64,000 nucleotides of DNA from NCBI GenBank assembly GCA_009602735.1, contig WELA01011326.1, positions 30,330-94,329 on the forward strand, given 5' to 3'. This document shows, in pieces, positions 31,570 to 44,700 of this stretch (the first letter of the stretch is position 1; every line of letters begins with the position of its first letter). Source of the stretch: Mesotaenium endlicherianum (taxonomy: Eukaryota; Streptophyta; Zygnematophyceae; Zygnematales; Mesotaeniaceae). Under the pieces are notes generated by a model that saw nothing but the letters and a program-made list of their open reading frames with translations, ran no database searches and was not told where the DNA came from. The position numbers were made by a program, and so were the translations under genes.

Positions 31570-33996
31570 ATGATGGCTGGGGGTGGGGCGGGGGTGGGGC
31601 TGGAGGTGCAGGTCTGGGATGTGGCGCTGCCCCCACAGGCCAATCCCATCCGCAGCCTGGAAGAGCACACGCACGAAGTGTAAGTTGTAGCCTTTCCATG
31701 TATGTACGCCCCCCGTGGAGCTCAATGGCAAAGCCTTGGAGCAGAGTCGATGTGCTGGCGGTGGTGGTGGCGGTGGGCCCTCCGCTTGTCAGTCATCGCT
31801 GACAGAAGAGTGGGTGCGGGTGTGGGGGTTGGGGGCGCAGGTACTCGGTGGAGTGGAATGGGGTGCGCAAGGACTCCTTCCTCAGCGCCTCCTGGGACGA
31901 CACCATCAAGGCACGCCCTCCTGCTCCTGTCTCTCTCGGCTGCCCTGTTGGCTCGCGCGGGTCTGCCACGTGCTTACCTGGGGGCCATATGCTGAGACAA
32001 TCTCTGTGCTTGCATGCGGCGTGCATAGGTATCTTGGCCACTGATGAAGGTACAATAGTACCACATTGTCTGAGAAAGTCCGCATAATTGTGGAACCAGT
32101 AGTATTGTGCTATACTGTGGGAGGGGAGGGGCTGACAGGGCGTGTTGTTTGNTTGTTGTGGTGCTGACCTCAACCACCCACCTTGACACAGGCAGCAGCC
32201 TCAATAACAGCTTCAGGCTTGGCGCCAGCTGGGGGCTCCAGCTCCTCCTCCAGGTCACTCTCGTCCTCCTGCACCAACAACGCCACCGCACGCCCCCCTG
32301 CCCCAGCTCAACATGCCGATCTGCTGCCCGGGCGGACAAGGAGCCCCAATACAGATGAAGGCCAAAAGGGGGAGGAGGGCATACCAGAGGCATGGCACCA
32401 GTGACATAGTAAGGATCCAGGTTTGAATGGTACGCCAGGTGGCGCCAGATGGCCTGGCACTCACGCTGGCTACCAAGGCCAGGTGCAGCGCGCTTCCACA
32501 CGCCCTCCCAGTGCATGTCCACGGCCGCCGCGCGTGCAATCTCTCTCAGCAGCGCCATCACAAGCGGAGCACTATACCTGCAGGCTTACACCATCACAAA
32601 CACTTCTCAGCACCTGCTATCTCCCCCTCACTGCTGGAAACCGCAAGTGATAACAAGTGTGCCTGCTAGGGGTGCAGCATTTCTGGCTATCATTGGCTGT
32701 ATTCACAAAACACTTTGCGTCACCCTCCTTCCTCTTATCATTCGCTGGTACTCTAAGGACTTTTACCTCGATTCCAGGCTGGAAGTTTCCCAGTACAGCA
32801 CACTCTCCGGTCTGCAGTAGACTGTAAAAGCCGTGGTAAAGCTCTCCGTCAACAAATGGTGGAAAACCTAGGTGCCCACATATTGGTTAAGTGCACGCGC
32901 TACGTGATGCATTCGCAATTTGAGCAACATAGACTGGCAGAAGGTCCAAAGTAGCAACAGACGTCACATTCTCCTCAGCATTACCACTATCTAGGGCAAC
33001 TGCCTGCAGGCCAAAATACCAAGAAAGGCGGCTTGCTTCCGCACCTCTAGGACAGAGTACTAGCCAAAACTTTTGTTCCCCACCCCACCCCCACTTAACG
33101 ACTGTCATTTCGCAAATCACAGGCTGTACCCCATGACAAGCAGGCAATAAAATTGTAGCCAGCGGTAATTACCTTCTCAACAAGACCGCCACCTGAGCTT
33201 CGCCAATAGAGCATCTCCTCCTCTTTGGTGCACTCTCATGAGTTACAATCTCAGAACGATGCTGACAAGCAGGAGCAGGTCTTTTGCCAAGTCCTCCTGC
33301 TCTCCCTTGAGGTCCCTTCAGCTTTGGCGCTGCAGGTATTACTATTGGACTATCATTTCCGGTTACCATCTGTTCTGCAGGTATCTGTATGTGAGACTTA
33401 GTGCCCACTCCCTGCCCTCTACACATGCCTTCGCCAACTATTGGCCCAACACCTAGTGAAGCTGGCGCAGCGGGTCCATGATTGATGTGAGAAGACTTCA
33501 GGCTAGCATCGCATACTGTTGTAGCTGGACTAACTGAAGCAGTACTCTTGCACTCATTAGTGGCAGTCGTGTCACCACACACAGTCTCCTCACCAGACTC
33601 TGCTCTACCCCCTCCGCCTCGTTGAGGAGGGACGGGCACAGACTTACTAGTATCTCCCGACAGAGACGGAGGTGCCTGGTCTGAAGCACTCCACTCAGGG
33701 TCGCTTCGTTCTGGGTACGTTTGTCGGATGTCATCAGTGCTTCTTGATTTAGCAGGTTGACGGTCGGGTTGCTGTGATTGTATTGAAATAGGTTGTCCCC
33801 CAGAGCTAGGCGAGCGAAGGTGGCCGAATTCAGCACCTTGTGATCGAGGGCCCTGAAAACTACCCGACGCCCCATTGCTACCAGAGGGCCGTACATTTGA
33901 GTTCAACGGACGAGCAACAGACTTCGGACGAGCAGAGTGTGGCAAGCCATTATGGAGGGCAACATCAAGGGCAAGGCTGCCCAGTGTTCGAGCCAT
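28597..33996 (-). CDS. SANT/Myb homeodomain-like nuclear protein
   Basis: This is a member of the plant family that pairs an N-terminal helical region with a single SANT/Myb repeat. Five exons are proposed: 33996-33173, 32577-32385, 32268-32182, 31518-30805 and 30708-28597, all closing in phase, giving about 1309 residues. The family hallmarks span exons 1-3: an LLRRY...ALLREIARAA helix, QAIWRHLAYHS, then DESDLEEELEPP. The Myb repeat (WGSHDDVALKAAVEMWGEGQW ... RTPSQLAQ|RWGQIRRRL) crosses the last intron. It is probably a DNA- or chromatin-binding protein. It is more than twice the usual plant length because exons 4 and 5 are packed with Ala, Gln, His, Pro, Ser and Gly runs. Intron 3 contains a PEX7 fragment on the other strand and a 46-base C run. 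The exon 4 start is the least certain junction. Confidence 0.8.
31524..31569. repeat. Uninterrupted run of 46 C
   Basis: Forty-six consecutive C bases (G on the Myb strand) lie directly before the proposed exon 4 acceptor of the Myb gene and directly before the PEX7-like segment. Such runs are hard to sequence and can mark a false join. Confidence 0.95.
31612..31910 (+). pseudogene. PEX7: Two-exon PEX7 (WD40) fragment inside Myb intron
   Basis: PEX7 is the soluble receptor that brings PTS2 proteins to peroxisomes. Two plus-strand exons are visible: 31612-31679 (VWDVALPPQANPIRSLEEH) and 31841-31910 (YSVEWNGVRKDSFLSASWDD). Both have proper acceptors and matching phase, and the first has a GTAAGT donor. 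The second exon ends TIK followed by GCACGC, a GC donor. This matches the second to third WD repeat of PEX7. The N-terminal repeats are cut off by the C run at 31524-31569, and no further WD repeats were found to the right before Myb exon 3. It is either a gene fragment or a product of misassembly. Confidence 0.75.
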
Positions 33997-34815
33997 GGAG
34001 GGCGCCTGCACTCAGCAGACTGCCCGACCCGCAAGCATGAAGAGAAAGATATCTTAGCAATTCGGCCTTAACTATAGTGACTTGCATGCCCCCACGTTCG
34101 GCAAAGCATGCTTCCGGACCGCCGTGTGCAATCGTATCCGACGGAGTTACAAAAAATGCAACAAAGATTATTTCTGATGCTGCTCCATTTAAGCCTAATC
34201 ATCACCACTACCGAAAGAACCATACTAAGTCTCACCACGATCGCAGTACGAAAGATGTCAACGACAGCAGTACTGGTCGTTTACCAAAACTTGCAACACT
34301 TCACCAAGGCAATTTCGCTCAATTTCGCTCGTGGCATTGTCGCTGCCATTTGCCGCCCAATATCCTCACAAAGAGGAAAGGCGTACATGTCGTACGAATT
34401 GTACATTCCACTGCGGACAACTGCGGACTACCTCCCACTACCGGCTCGGGGCTACGAAGGCCTTTTATTACTTCAGACCATCATGCAAAATGCACATTGG
34501 CCCCCTAGATGTCAGTTTCAGGTGAAGGGAGCTCACATATATGCAAGCTGGTTGTTGATACACGAGTCTTGTTGAGGATCCCTTTCAGGAGTGCTTTCTG
34601 TCCGCTAAAACAGGCTGAAGTGTGGAGATACTGAATAAATCATGATTATTGGGAGGTGGCTTCCTTGAGAAAATCAATCAGTGCACAATACACGAGATAT
34701 GGAGTTGGAATGCTTCTACCTGCTCTCAAGGACAATAGTGAAGCGTCCTGCAACCTTAGGCTGAGAAGTTACACAATCCAAGTTTAATTTTTTCGATATT
34801 TTTGAGTGCATCATC
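33997..34815. promoter_or_regulatory. Shared upstream region of Myb and AP-1 mu genes
   Basis: An 819-bp stretch separates the divergent starts of the Myb gene (minus) and AP-1 mu (plus). No convincing coding is present. By position it must hold both promoters, although upstream noncoding exons cannot be excluded. No clear TATA box was picked. Confidence 0.5.
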
Positions 34816-37800
34816 ATGGCAGGTGCTGCGTCAGCATTCTACTTGCTAGATATGAAAGGCAGAGTGCTAATATGGCGAGACTACCGCGGTGATGTTCCAG
34901 CGACCACTGCTGAACGTTTTTTCGCGAAACTTCTGGAGGGCGAGGCAAGTGCATGATTTGACTTTGTTTACTATAGACCAAGCGTAACAGCTGCTTGACA
35001 TTAGGCCAAGTCAGGCAGTACAGCAAGTCAAGGAGGTCTGTCGGGCTTCTATATATTGATCATGAAAGTGGCTTCTTGTGCCGCAGTTCATTCGTTCAGT
35101 AGCTCTTATATTGGACCTCCTAACAATCGTCCAAATTCTCCACTCTGGCAGGATGATCCTGCTTCACGTGAACCAGTCATCCATGACGACGGTGTTACAT
35201 ACCTGTTCATCCAACACAACAATGTATATCTGATGATTGCCTCAAGGCAGAACTGTAACGCAGCCAGTTTACTCCTCTTTCTGCACAGAGTGGTTGAAGT
35301 AAGTTTTAACACTCTCAAGATACCTGGGCTTTGTACTATGAATATTGTTGTGAACCAAATTGTCCAAACCCCCACCATGGAGTCAATACTTATCAGTCTT
35401 GGGCATACTTTAATAGCGTTCCGTACCACTTATTGCAGTTAGCAAATGAATTGAGGTTACTATATAGTTTAGGGCCAAGAGGTTTGAACACCCCAGTAAA
35501 TGCACAGACAGTTCCGGAATGTTCGCCGAGTAGGTTGTTAGTAATATAGTGGTGTTTAAAAGCGTCGTGCTATCCTCCTGAACAGGCTATGAGTTCCATT
35601 TCAAGGGATGCCTGCTTTTGTCAGTCTGGGGCATTGTTCCCGTGTTTTTTTATGTCGCTGCCGTTTGTCTCACGGTTTGCCATCGACGAAGGTGACATAC
35701 AGAAGCCAGCATTGATTGAAATACGACCCTGAAAGGATGAACCTTTGCAACTGGAAAGGTCGTGGCCATCAGTGACTTGTAGTATTGAAGAGAATAGCCA
35801 ACTCCTTTTGCGTTGTACGTTGGGAAGGCCGTGATCAAATTATTGAAGGGCATTGGGGAGCAGGTGTTCAAGCATTACTTTGAGGAGCTTGAAGAGGAGT
35901 CTCTCCGGGATAACTTTGTCGTTGTGGTGAGTGACAATCTTCATGCTCCTATACATGTACAGTAAGTTTCAGTAGAAGTATTGCTGGCTGGTGTAATTGC
36001 AAGAAGTCATGAGAATAGTCCCGGTCTTGCAGCTGCCGGCTATTACATGCCTCCTTAAACCCCTGTTGCCAGCAGTGGTGACAGCATGTGTGCAGCACAT
36101 CTGGACATTGTGTGTATGGAAACTTCTCGCAACTCTCACCTACAATGGAATCAGGTGCACTCTTGAAGTGACTTTTGCTTTATCTCTTTGGCTTTTGTAG
36201 TACGAGCTTCTGGATGAGATGATGGACTTTGGCTACCCCCAGTATACGGAGGCGAAGATACTGAGCGAGTTCATAAAGACAGATGCATACAGAATGGAGA
36301 CGACGCAGAGGCCGCCAATGGCTGTTACAAACGCAGTCTCGTGGCGCAGTGAAGGCATCCGGTACAAGAAGAACGAGGTGTGTCTGTCCTGTGGACCTTT
36401 TGTGACAGGGCTGCAAGTGATGTTGTGGAACTTGTGCCATCTAGCTGCCCTGTATAGGTTGTTCCACAGGTTGTTCTAAAAGTAAAGAATATACAAGTTA
36501 ATGCACAGGCAGCCCAGAGTCTGACACAATGCTCATTGTTGACAGCAAGGTGTGTATGAAAAAGGCCAACAAGGCCCAGTGCCCATGCGCAATAGTATCT
36601 TCACATTGTCTTGCATGCTGTTCTCTCTCCCCTTAGTATGAAGCGTATCTTCCGATACTGGATGAAAGGCTTGAAGCAGCTTCCTATAGTCGAGCTTAAG
36701 AACATGAATGGGCAGGGGCTACTTGGTGGTGCTCGTCTATGTCTGAGCAATTGTGTGTGTGAGGGCACAGGTCTTCCTGGATGTGGTGGAGAGTGTCAAC
36801 ATACTGGTCAATAGCAACGGACAGCTGGTGCGCTCCGAGGTTGTAGGCGCCCTAAAGATGCGCACCTACCTCAGGTCAGAGGCTCCCTCTCATTCCCAGT
36901 CTCCAGTGACTTCAGTATGACATCTGGAGGCGGGGGAAGAGGCTGACAAAGGAAGGTCCAAATTGTGGTTGCTGTGGGTGCAGCGGTATGCCCGAGTGTA
37001 AGCTGGGGCTTAATGACCGGGTGCTGTTGGAAGCACAGGGCCGAGCAACCAAGGGGAAGGCCATTGACCTCGATGACATCAAGTTTCACCAGTAGGTGTC
37101 ACAGATTCGCACTTGCTCTTTCATTGCGTGTGCCATTGTTGTGTTGATGTTGCATCTTCCATCTGCACTAACTGAAGTTGAGTCCTCTTGCAGGTGTGTG
37201 CGACTTGCCCGATTTGAGAACGACCGGACAATATCCTTCATTCCGCCGGACGGAGCTTTTGACCTCATGACATACCGCTTGAGCACCCAGGCGGGCTCTC
37301 ATTTTCCGTCTCATAGTCATTTGACACCACTGCTTAGTGACGCAAAATTTGTCTGCCTCTTCTTACCGTCGTTGAAATGTTCAAATTTCCCCTTTATATG
37401 TTTCTTCATTTCCTTCTGTCAGTCATTTTTCTCTTCCATCATGCTTCACTTTCTCCTCATATCTCAAGAGCTACGGTTCCATGATTGCAGTTCGCTACTC
37501 TTACTCTTGCTTACTTTTCTTGAATCTTGCTGGCCAACTGGGTCTCAGGCAAGGGTACAAGAAATGCCTTGTGCAACATATAGTCAATCCGTTGAAATAG
37601 GGGGACGCGATGAGAACGTAGGAAGCACTTCCTTCATGGAGGCTGTGGCTGATAGTGTTGGCGGTAAAGACGAGTTGGTCTCTGAGGTTGGCTAACGGGT
37701 GAGGGGAACGGGAGGCTAGGAGCAGGTGCGGCCGCTGATATGGGTGGAGGCCACAGTGGAGCGGCACTCGCGCAGCCGCGTGGAGTACATGGTGAAGGCG

Positions 37801-38714
37801 CGCTCCCAGTTCAAGGAGCGCTCCACTGCCACCAATGTGGAGATTGAGCTGCCCGTGCCGGCAGACGCCATCACGCCGGCTGTGCGCACATCCATGGGCT
37901 CTGCGGTGTATGCCCCCGAGCGGGAGGCTATGCTGTGGAAAATCAAGTCCTTCCCAGGCGGCAAGGTGCCCTCTCTGTCACTCAGCCCACCCCATCGCAC
38001 CCCTACTAACGCAGCCCCATTTTGCATACAAATCACTGCTTACCTTGCCCATCACAAATTCTCTTTTAACAAAGCCCTCGTGTGCGGGGGGGCCCATGTG
38101 GCCTAGATGTTCTGCAATGGTGAGTACCACTGGTAGTGCATATGGCTTCTAGATCTGCAGTGGATTCTTCCCACCTTGTTACGTAGCTAGCCTTCAAGGT
38201 TTTGTTCTATAGGGTGGCTCGGCCTGCATGGAAGAGCCACGGACCATGTTTGCAGGTTTGTGTTCTATGGGAGGCAACGGTGCTTAACACGGAGTGCGGC
38301 TGCTATGCATCCGTTGTGGCCCCTTGGCAGGAGTACATGCTGCGAGCCAAGTTCAGCTTGCCAAGTGTGACGGCTGAGAATGATGTTCCGGAAAAACGCC
38401 CCCCCATCCGAGTGAAATTTGAGATTCCGTACTTTACGGTCTCAGGAATACAGGTACAGCTGCTGCACAAGCCTCCGCTACGGTAGTATCGTTCATCGGA
38501 TGTTAAAGCTGTTGGTGCTATAGTCACCATGTTGAGCTTTTTGTGAGGCTGCCTCTTCACTCTACTGGAACATCTTGCTGCTCCTTACTTCTGGTGTTGA
38601 ACATAATCAATGCAGGTTCGTTATCTGAAAATCATTGAAAAGAGCGGGTATCAGGCTCTGCCCTGGGTACGCTACATCACCATGGCCGGAGAGTATGAGC
38701 TTCGTATGATATAG
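34816..38714 (+). CDS. AP1M: AP-1 clathrin adaptor complex, mu subunit
   Basis: This is the medium subunit of the AP-1 adaptor, which selects tyrosine-motif cargo at the trans-Golgi network. Ten exons: 34816-34944, 35152-35298, 35864-35926, 36201-36377, 36771-36874, 36984-37091, 37194-37290, 37726-37965, 38331-38453 and 38616-38714. All join in phase to 428 residues, exactly the Arabidopsis length. The longin half opens MAGAASAFYLLDMKGRVLIW and includes HDDGVTYLFIQHNNVYL. The mu-homology half includes LVNSNGQLVRSEVVGALKM, PPDGAFDLMTYRLS and the end GYQALPWVRYITMAGEYEL. The Ser/Thr phosphorylation region TQRPPMAVTNAVSWR is conserved. Introns 1 and 7 start with GC (GCAAGT, GCGGGC). Nothing suggests inactivation. 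Confidence 0.96.
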
Positions 38715-41700
38715 CGACATGTAAGGCCCTCCCTGTACCTTAAGGTTACCAGTTATCACATACTATAGGGGCACATTTTCTGTTATATATTCAAATGAGG
38801 CCAAGTTCTGTTGGATTAGCTGGGCACTGCAACTATAGGCTCAGATTGCTCTTTGGTGACGTCATCCTTCACCTGTCACAGCTGCGCATGAATACATACC
38901 TGATACCTAGCAACTACATTCTTCAACACCCCTTCCTAGTGGAAGTTGGTATCAAAAGCTCAAGGGCTTTTTGGGCAGGATTGCGTGGGGATTTTTTCTT
39001 TAGCAAGATGAGCATTTGTGAAGCTTGTCGTACTCTGCAAGCTGTTGCCGTGTTTAGAAGATCTTGCCTACACAGCGTGGGTGCTAAAACAGGTTCCAAT
39101 AGTGAGCAGAATTCTAATGAGAGTTTGTTATGTTGTGCTATTCTATCTTCAGTTGTTTCAGCTGGAGATACTTCTGTGTCATGTGAGAGTATCTACTAGC
39201 AAAAGATAGGTACAAGAATGTGTGCTCTTACAGTTCCATGCTGCAGCTTGAACGACCATTTCAGTTCTTGTCTATCTACTCGCCTCACTGCCATTTCCTG
39301 ACGTGTGAAGCCTCTGACAAATGTTGAAGAGCTTTTTATATCAATGACATTCATATGCTGCCAACATTGACATAGCTTCTTGTGAAATAATCACAGAAAG
39401 GACACTGAAACTAGTGAGTGCATTCTCACGCACCCGGACTGTTTGCTGCTTCATAGTCCATCCTGTTTGTTGCAACTTCGATCGGCACTCCCTCAACCAG
39501 TGTGAGTGATATGTAAGTCAAGCTAGAAGTGGAAGGCCTGGCTAGTCATGAAAAACAAAGCAGGTACCTACAAGTGCATTCTCATTCTATATTGTGGCTA
39601 ATCCACTGACACGAAGCAGATTACCCACTTTGCAAGGCCCGCATATTTGTAGAGTTTTGAAATTGTTCATAGTAGGAAGTAGCATTCACCTTGAAGATTG
39701 AGTGGTACGCAATATATTCATATAAACAACACAATATGTTGCATATGGGAGTTATGTGCACTGCAAGCTATGCATCCAAACAAAATCACCCGAACCACTT
39801 CTCGTAACCAGTGTCCCATTTCATATTAAAATTATTCAAGTTCAATGCAACTTATCCATTTCCTTCTGCTATAATACTTGAAATCATCTTTCTGAAATGG
39901 TCCCGTGCATCAAAGTAGCTCTTCAATAAAAGTGGCACAAAATATTGTAGTTGCTATAGAAGCGTGATATCATTGTACCACAGATTTTATCATTTCCTTG
40001 CCTGCAGTCTGCACAGTTCAAGGGCAATGCAATAATACTTACATCTACAGCATGTCCTATCTCTAAATTTATTGTGCATTTGAATGAATATCCAAGAAAT
40101 AGCTAATTTTCCCGGAAGGAACTGCCTGGGAGTCAATCTGGGGTCACACACACCAGAAGCTAGTGCGAGGGATGGCCCTAATGTGCTGGATTCAATGACA
40201 CGCAAGTGCAGGGCCGCAAACAGCATGCACAACACAACAAGCAGCATGCCCATTGCACACCATGGAAGTAAGCAAGAGTGTGTGTGGGGGCAAGATAAGA
40301 TCGAAAAGTGGCAGCTAGCACGGGCATCTGACGCGAACAGGATAGGCAAAAGGTGTCGAGGATATCAGCTGCAAGCAAGCTTGGCAAGTTCTGGAAAACC
40401 AGCAATCATCAGTCCACATCATTCACTCACGAGTTGATAATTGGAGCCTATTGACTCACCAGCCGATTTGGAAGCCGACACATGTGAGTAACACCTGTTT
40501 ACGCATGCATGCATCCCACACAGTCAGCGAGCAGGTAGAGGGGAGTGCAAGCTTGCGAAGATGGGTGAGCAGGATCTACTGGAATGGCACCACGGCACCA
40601 CGAGAACCCGTCCGCTCTCAGACTCGCCTCTTCCACACGCACACATGCACGCACACAGGGCTGGGCACCTGCAAGAGGTGACCGAGCGACATCAAGGACC
40701 AGTCCTACTACAAGCGGCCTATGCTTCTCTGCATGCCACCTGCAGGTACAAAGGAGCGCTTGCGCACAACAAGCAGGCCCAATGAATGCTGTGACGTCAT
40801 AACATGACGTACTTTTGCAAATGCACAAGGCTGCAGTGCTGAAAGCCTGCACACTAAGCGGGCACTAGACTAGCAGCGCAAAATGAGACTAGCACGTATC
40901 CTCCCAAAGCAAGCATGCATGCGGAGAGAGGGGGGTGCAAACGCAGGCGTATGCTGGCCAGGCAGACGCTCGCTGCAGGCATGCCCACAGCGTGACAAAG
41001 CCAGTTCCACGGGCAGGAGACACATAAGCATTGCATATGAAGCCAATGCTGTTCCCGCTCGTCATTACGCCTCTCGGATTGCATTTCATCCATCCCACTG
41101 CCTGAGCATGCACAGACGAAACAGTTGCTTGCAGGCAGCCCGTCCGTCCTGGTCTGGGGCAAACTCAACGGCTAAGGCAGTCAAAGGAAACATGTGCTAT
41201 TGCATGAACCACGTAGAAAAGACTGTTGGTGGGCGACCGTATCCAACATGGACACCACTCATGCAAGCGTGCTCCCCGCATGTGATGCATGCCGGCTAGG
41301 CACACTGACACACGGCTGGGCGAGCATGCAGTGGAGGAGGAAGAACCAACGGTCATGCACTTTTATGCACTTTATGATGCTGCGTGCGTGGAACTTGCAA
41401 GCTGCAGATTCAGAGGGATGAAGCACCAGCAGCAGGCATAAGGCAGGCGTATGACTCATAGCCCTAACGGCCGCACCTGACTGCCAGGCTTCATGGACTG
41501 GTAGTCAGTCGTACAGGTGGCAAGCTTGCCCTTCAGGTTGCTGACTCCCCCTCTTGGTGGTGCCATCACTTGCGCTCTTGTACATACATACTTAGGAATT
41601 TGCATCGCCAATCCTACCGTGACAAATCATCATCACAGCTCACTCTGCTTTGTATAAGAGTTGCCAAGTGTGTTGCAAGCAGGTTGCTCCCTTGTCTCAC

Positions 41701-44700
41701 CCGCTTCAGCACTTGCTCGGACCCATGGCGTCGCTGCATGCTCCTTCCCCAGGCAGGAGGTCTACTTGAGTTCTCTTCGCCCCTCCCCCTCTCGTCGCCT
41801 GCCAACAAGCGGCCCCTCCTAGCATGCCCTTGCTGCAAAGGGCTACTCTACGCTTCCACACCGTGCACCAACTGAAAACCCCTAGCCCCGGACTGATTTG
41901 CGCACCACTCAAACAAACCTAAACACTGCTTTACAGCTTCATGAAAACCTCCCCAGCCCTTGTTCAAGACCCTAAGTCTTCCAATTTGCATACAGGGACA
42001 TGCCAAAACAGGTGGAAATCTCTGAGAGGAGGAGCTCGACAGCTGGCTGACAGCCAGGGGGGCAGCAGATGATACGTAAGAGCGTACAGCTGTAGGTGGG
42101 GCAGACAGCTGGCGGCAGAAAATGCGCGTCCACTGTGGCGCCCTCATTCGTCACCAACCAGATGCGCTCTGGATTGCTCAACCAAGACACATATTTTACC
42201 ACAAATTTTGTGTCTAGAGACACCCAAAAATTAAAATATACACTCGTTGAGTGGACAAAGTAGTACGGGAAGCAACACATGCTTGAGGTGTACACACACA
42301 CACGTGCGCATACACTTTGGAGATTGGAAAGGGGAATGCCGCAGGCACAACATCAGCATAACAGGAGTCTGTTGCCAGCTGCCCCTCCTGGTTGGTGCTG
42401 CCTAGCTGTTGCCATAGCACAGCACGGCATAAGCCCAGCCAATCGGGAGCTGCCATGGTCATCAGCCTCTGCTGGCACTCCTCCAGAATTTGCTGGATGG
42501 CTGACAGACAGTCAGACACACCAGCGCACGCACCCTCTGCTGGGGACAGCTGGCAGTGGTGAGCGGGAGAGAAAGCACAACTAGGGGGGGGAGCAGCTGG
42601 CAGCCTTCTAGTGTACCTTTTATCTTGGAAGGAGGGGGTTTGCAGAGCAGCATGAGCCGTGCAGTTCCCTGAGGACCACCCAACATGTAGGCACATACAG
42701 CAAGCGCTGTGCAAGGCGCTTTAAACCTCACCCAAAGATGATGCCCATTGTCTGCAGCGTCTCCAGGAAGTGCCAGGTAGCAGACATGGACACAGCGAGC
42801 CCGCTTACTCCTTGCTCGCACGCTCTCGAGGATCTCCTCACCATGAAGGGGCCCTTGACCTCTGGACATGGACAGGTGGCGATGGCGGAGGAGGAGGGGG
42901 AGGCCAGTTTGCAGCAGGAGGAGCACGGAGCTTGCTGCAGCTCCACCCTCAGCCTCCTTCTACGCTCCAAACTGCCAGGCGTGCACTAAAATGGCACAAG
43001 TGCATGTGATATGCCATGATGAAAAGGGGTGCGCAGAGTTCAACTCAGTCAAGCCCCGAGCCCGATGTTACAGTGACTGCCGTCTTCAATCCTACAAACC
43101 TTGAATGCTACAGGGGCAAGCAAACCTTCTAAAGGTGCGCTTGAGGACCTTTTAACACCGACAATCAGAATCACAGACAGCTGCAGGCCATGAGGAGACC
43201 TGATTTGTGCTTGGGTAGAAACAATTAAAATTAATTAAGGTCACAGAAGAACTCAGATAGACAGATGACAGGGCGGGGAGCCTGGGTCGGGGGGGCACCT
43301 CTTCATGAAGGGGGCTGGCGGGGGCCAGGAGGGACGGAGCTGAGGTGCTGCGCCACGCCATCACGACGCCGACGATGCCAATGTCAAGGATCTGCTGCTC
43401 CTGCTGCTGCAGGAGCACCTGCTGAATCCAAGAGAACGCAACGTGCAAATTGTGCAAGATGTGGTGTGTCAGCATATAAGCACACAGAATGCAAAACAAT
43501 GGAGGAACCGCAGAGGCCACTTGCCAAAGCTGATGGAGTCGCGGATTGAGCCTAAGGGGCGTGAGCGTTCGCACTCACGTGGGACAGCTGTGTTGCCAGC
43601 CGTCAGATGGGGCAGCTGTCGCACGAAGCAGCTGCATTGACAGCTGTACCATGGACTTGTAAGTTGATAGCCGTCTTATGGGACAGAGCTTCTCCTTTAC
43701 AAGGTCATCCTCGCGCTCGTACTCATGCGGGCCTGTTGAGAACGGGGCACTGCTTGCTGGAAGCACAGCAGGGCCTCTCCAACAAATACGGGGGCTGGTG
43801 GCCAATTTTCCTCACAGTGGCTGCTGCCCGGCTGTCATTCAAGAGGCAACAGGTGGGACATCCTCCTTACATCCTCTGCTGCACTTACGACGTGGCCATC
43901 AAAGTCATCTGGCCATCAAGAAAGAATTCGCTTCATGTCGTACCCAACTCATGGTTGAACCCACAAATAGTGGAGGCTTCGAGAATTAAACATGTTGTGT
44001 GTGGTAACAATGCTTGGATGCTGCATGCTCACAAATCCTCTTCATTATACGCGGCACCACGGTTCAGGGAGTAGCCTACGGGGGCAGGAAGAAGTGGCAG
44101 AGAGCGTTATTTGGGTTCCACCTTTTCATATGTTTCGCTTGTGCCTGATTCTTCTGTTACCCTCCTCGCTATACGTCACCTCTCACACTTTTAGTTGTGC
44201 TGCCTCCCTCAGCATATACTATAACAAACGCAACACCTTGATAAGCACTCAGCTGCAAAACACTTACATACATACTATCTATGCTGTACTGCGGGCACTT
44301 CAGGAAGATGGGAAAGGATTGACTACATTAACTGCAGTTCTGGCCTTCAGCAGTACTCTCAGGGATATTATTAAGTTTGTACCTTGCATCTCCTCTGACT
44401 CGTACAGCTTGCTGGCTGGCTCCTTCATTGCCCACAGGCAGGGCAGAAGTCAACCAGCCCAATGAGAGCGTCAAGAAGGCCCAAACGACCTCTCAACATA
44501 GTGACGCTCCCAACTCTCCCACTACATGGACATGCACATTTCTAATTTCATTCCAGATTAAATGCATGAGGTTGCTATAATAGAACACATACACCAGCAT
44601 GCCTTGATGGCGACCCAATGCGCGGACGACTGATTGGAAGCCATTAGTGCTGAGAAATTACAAGATGAATAACAGGAATGCAGGCCTTTAGTTGCATGCA

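Noticed and set aside
31850-31960. Myb exon on the minus strand (VSSQEALRKESL)
   Set aside because: The same bases read on the plus strand give the PEX7 WD-repeat segment with correct splice phase, which is the better explanation.
43575-44074. Open frames around 43.6-44.1 kb as a gene
   Set aside because: They are short, overlap on both strands and show no recognisable motif or consistent splice structure.
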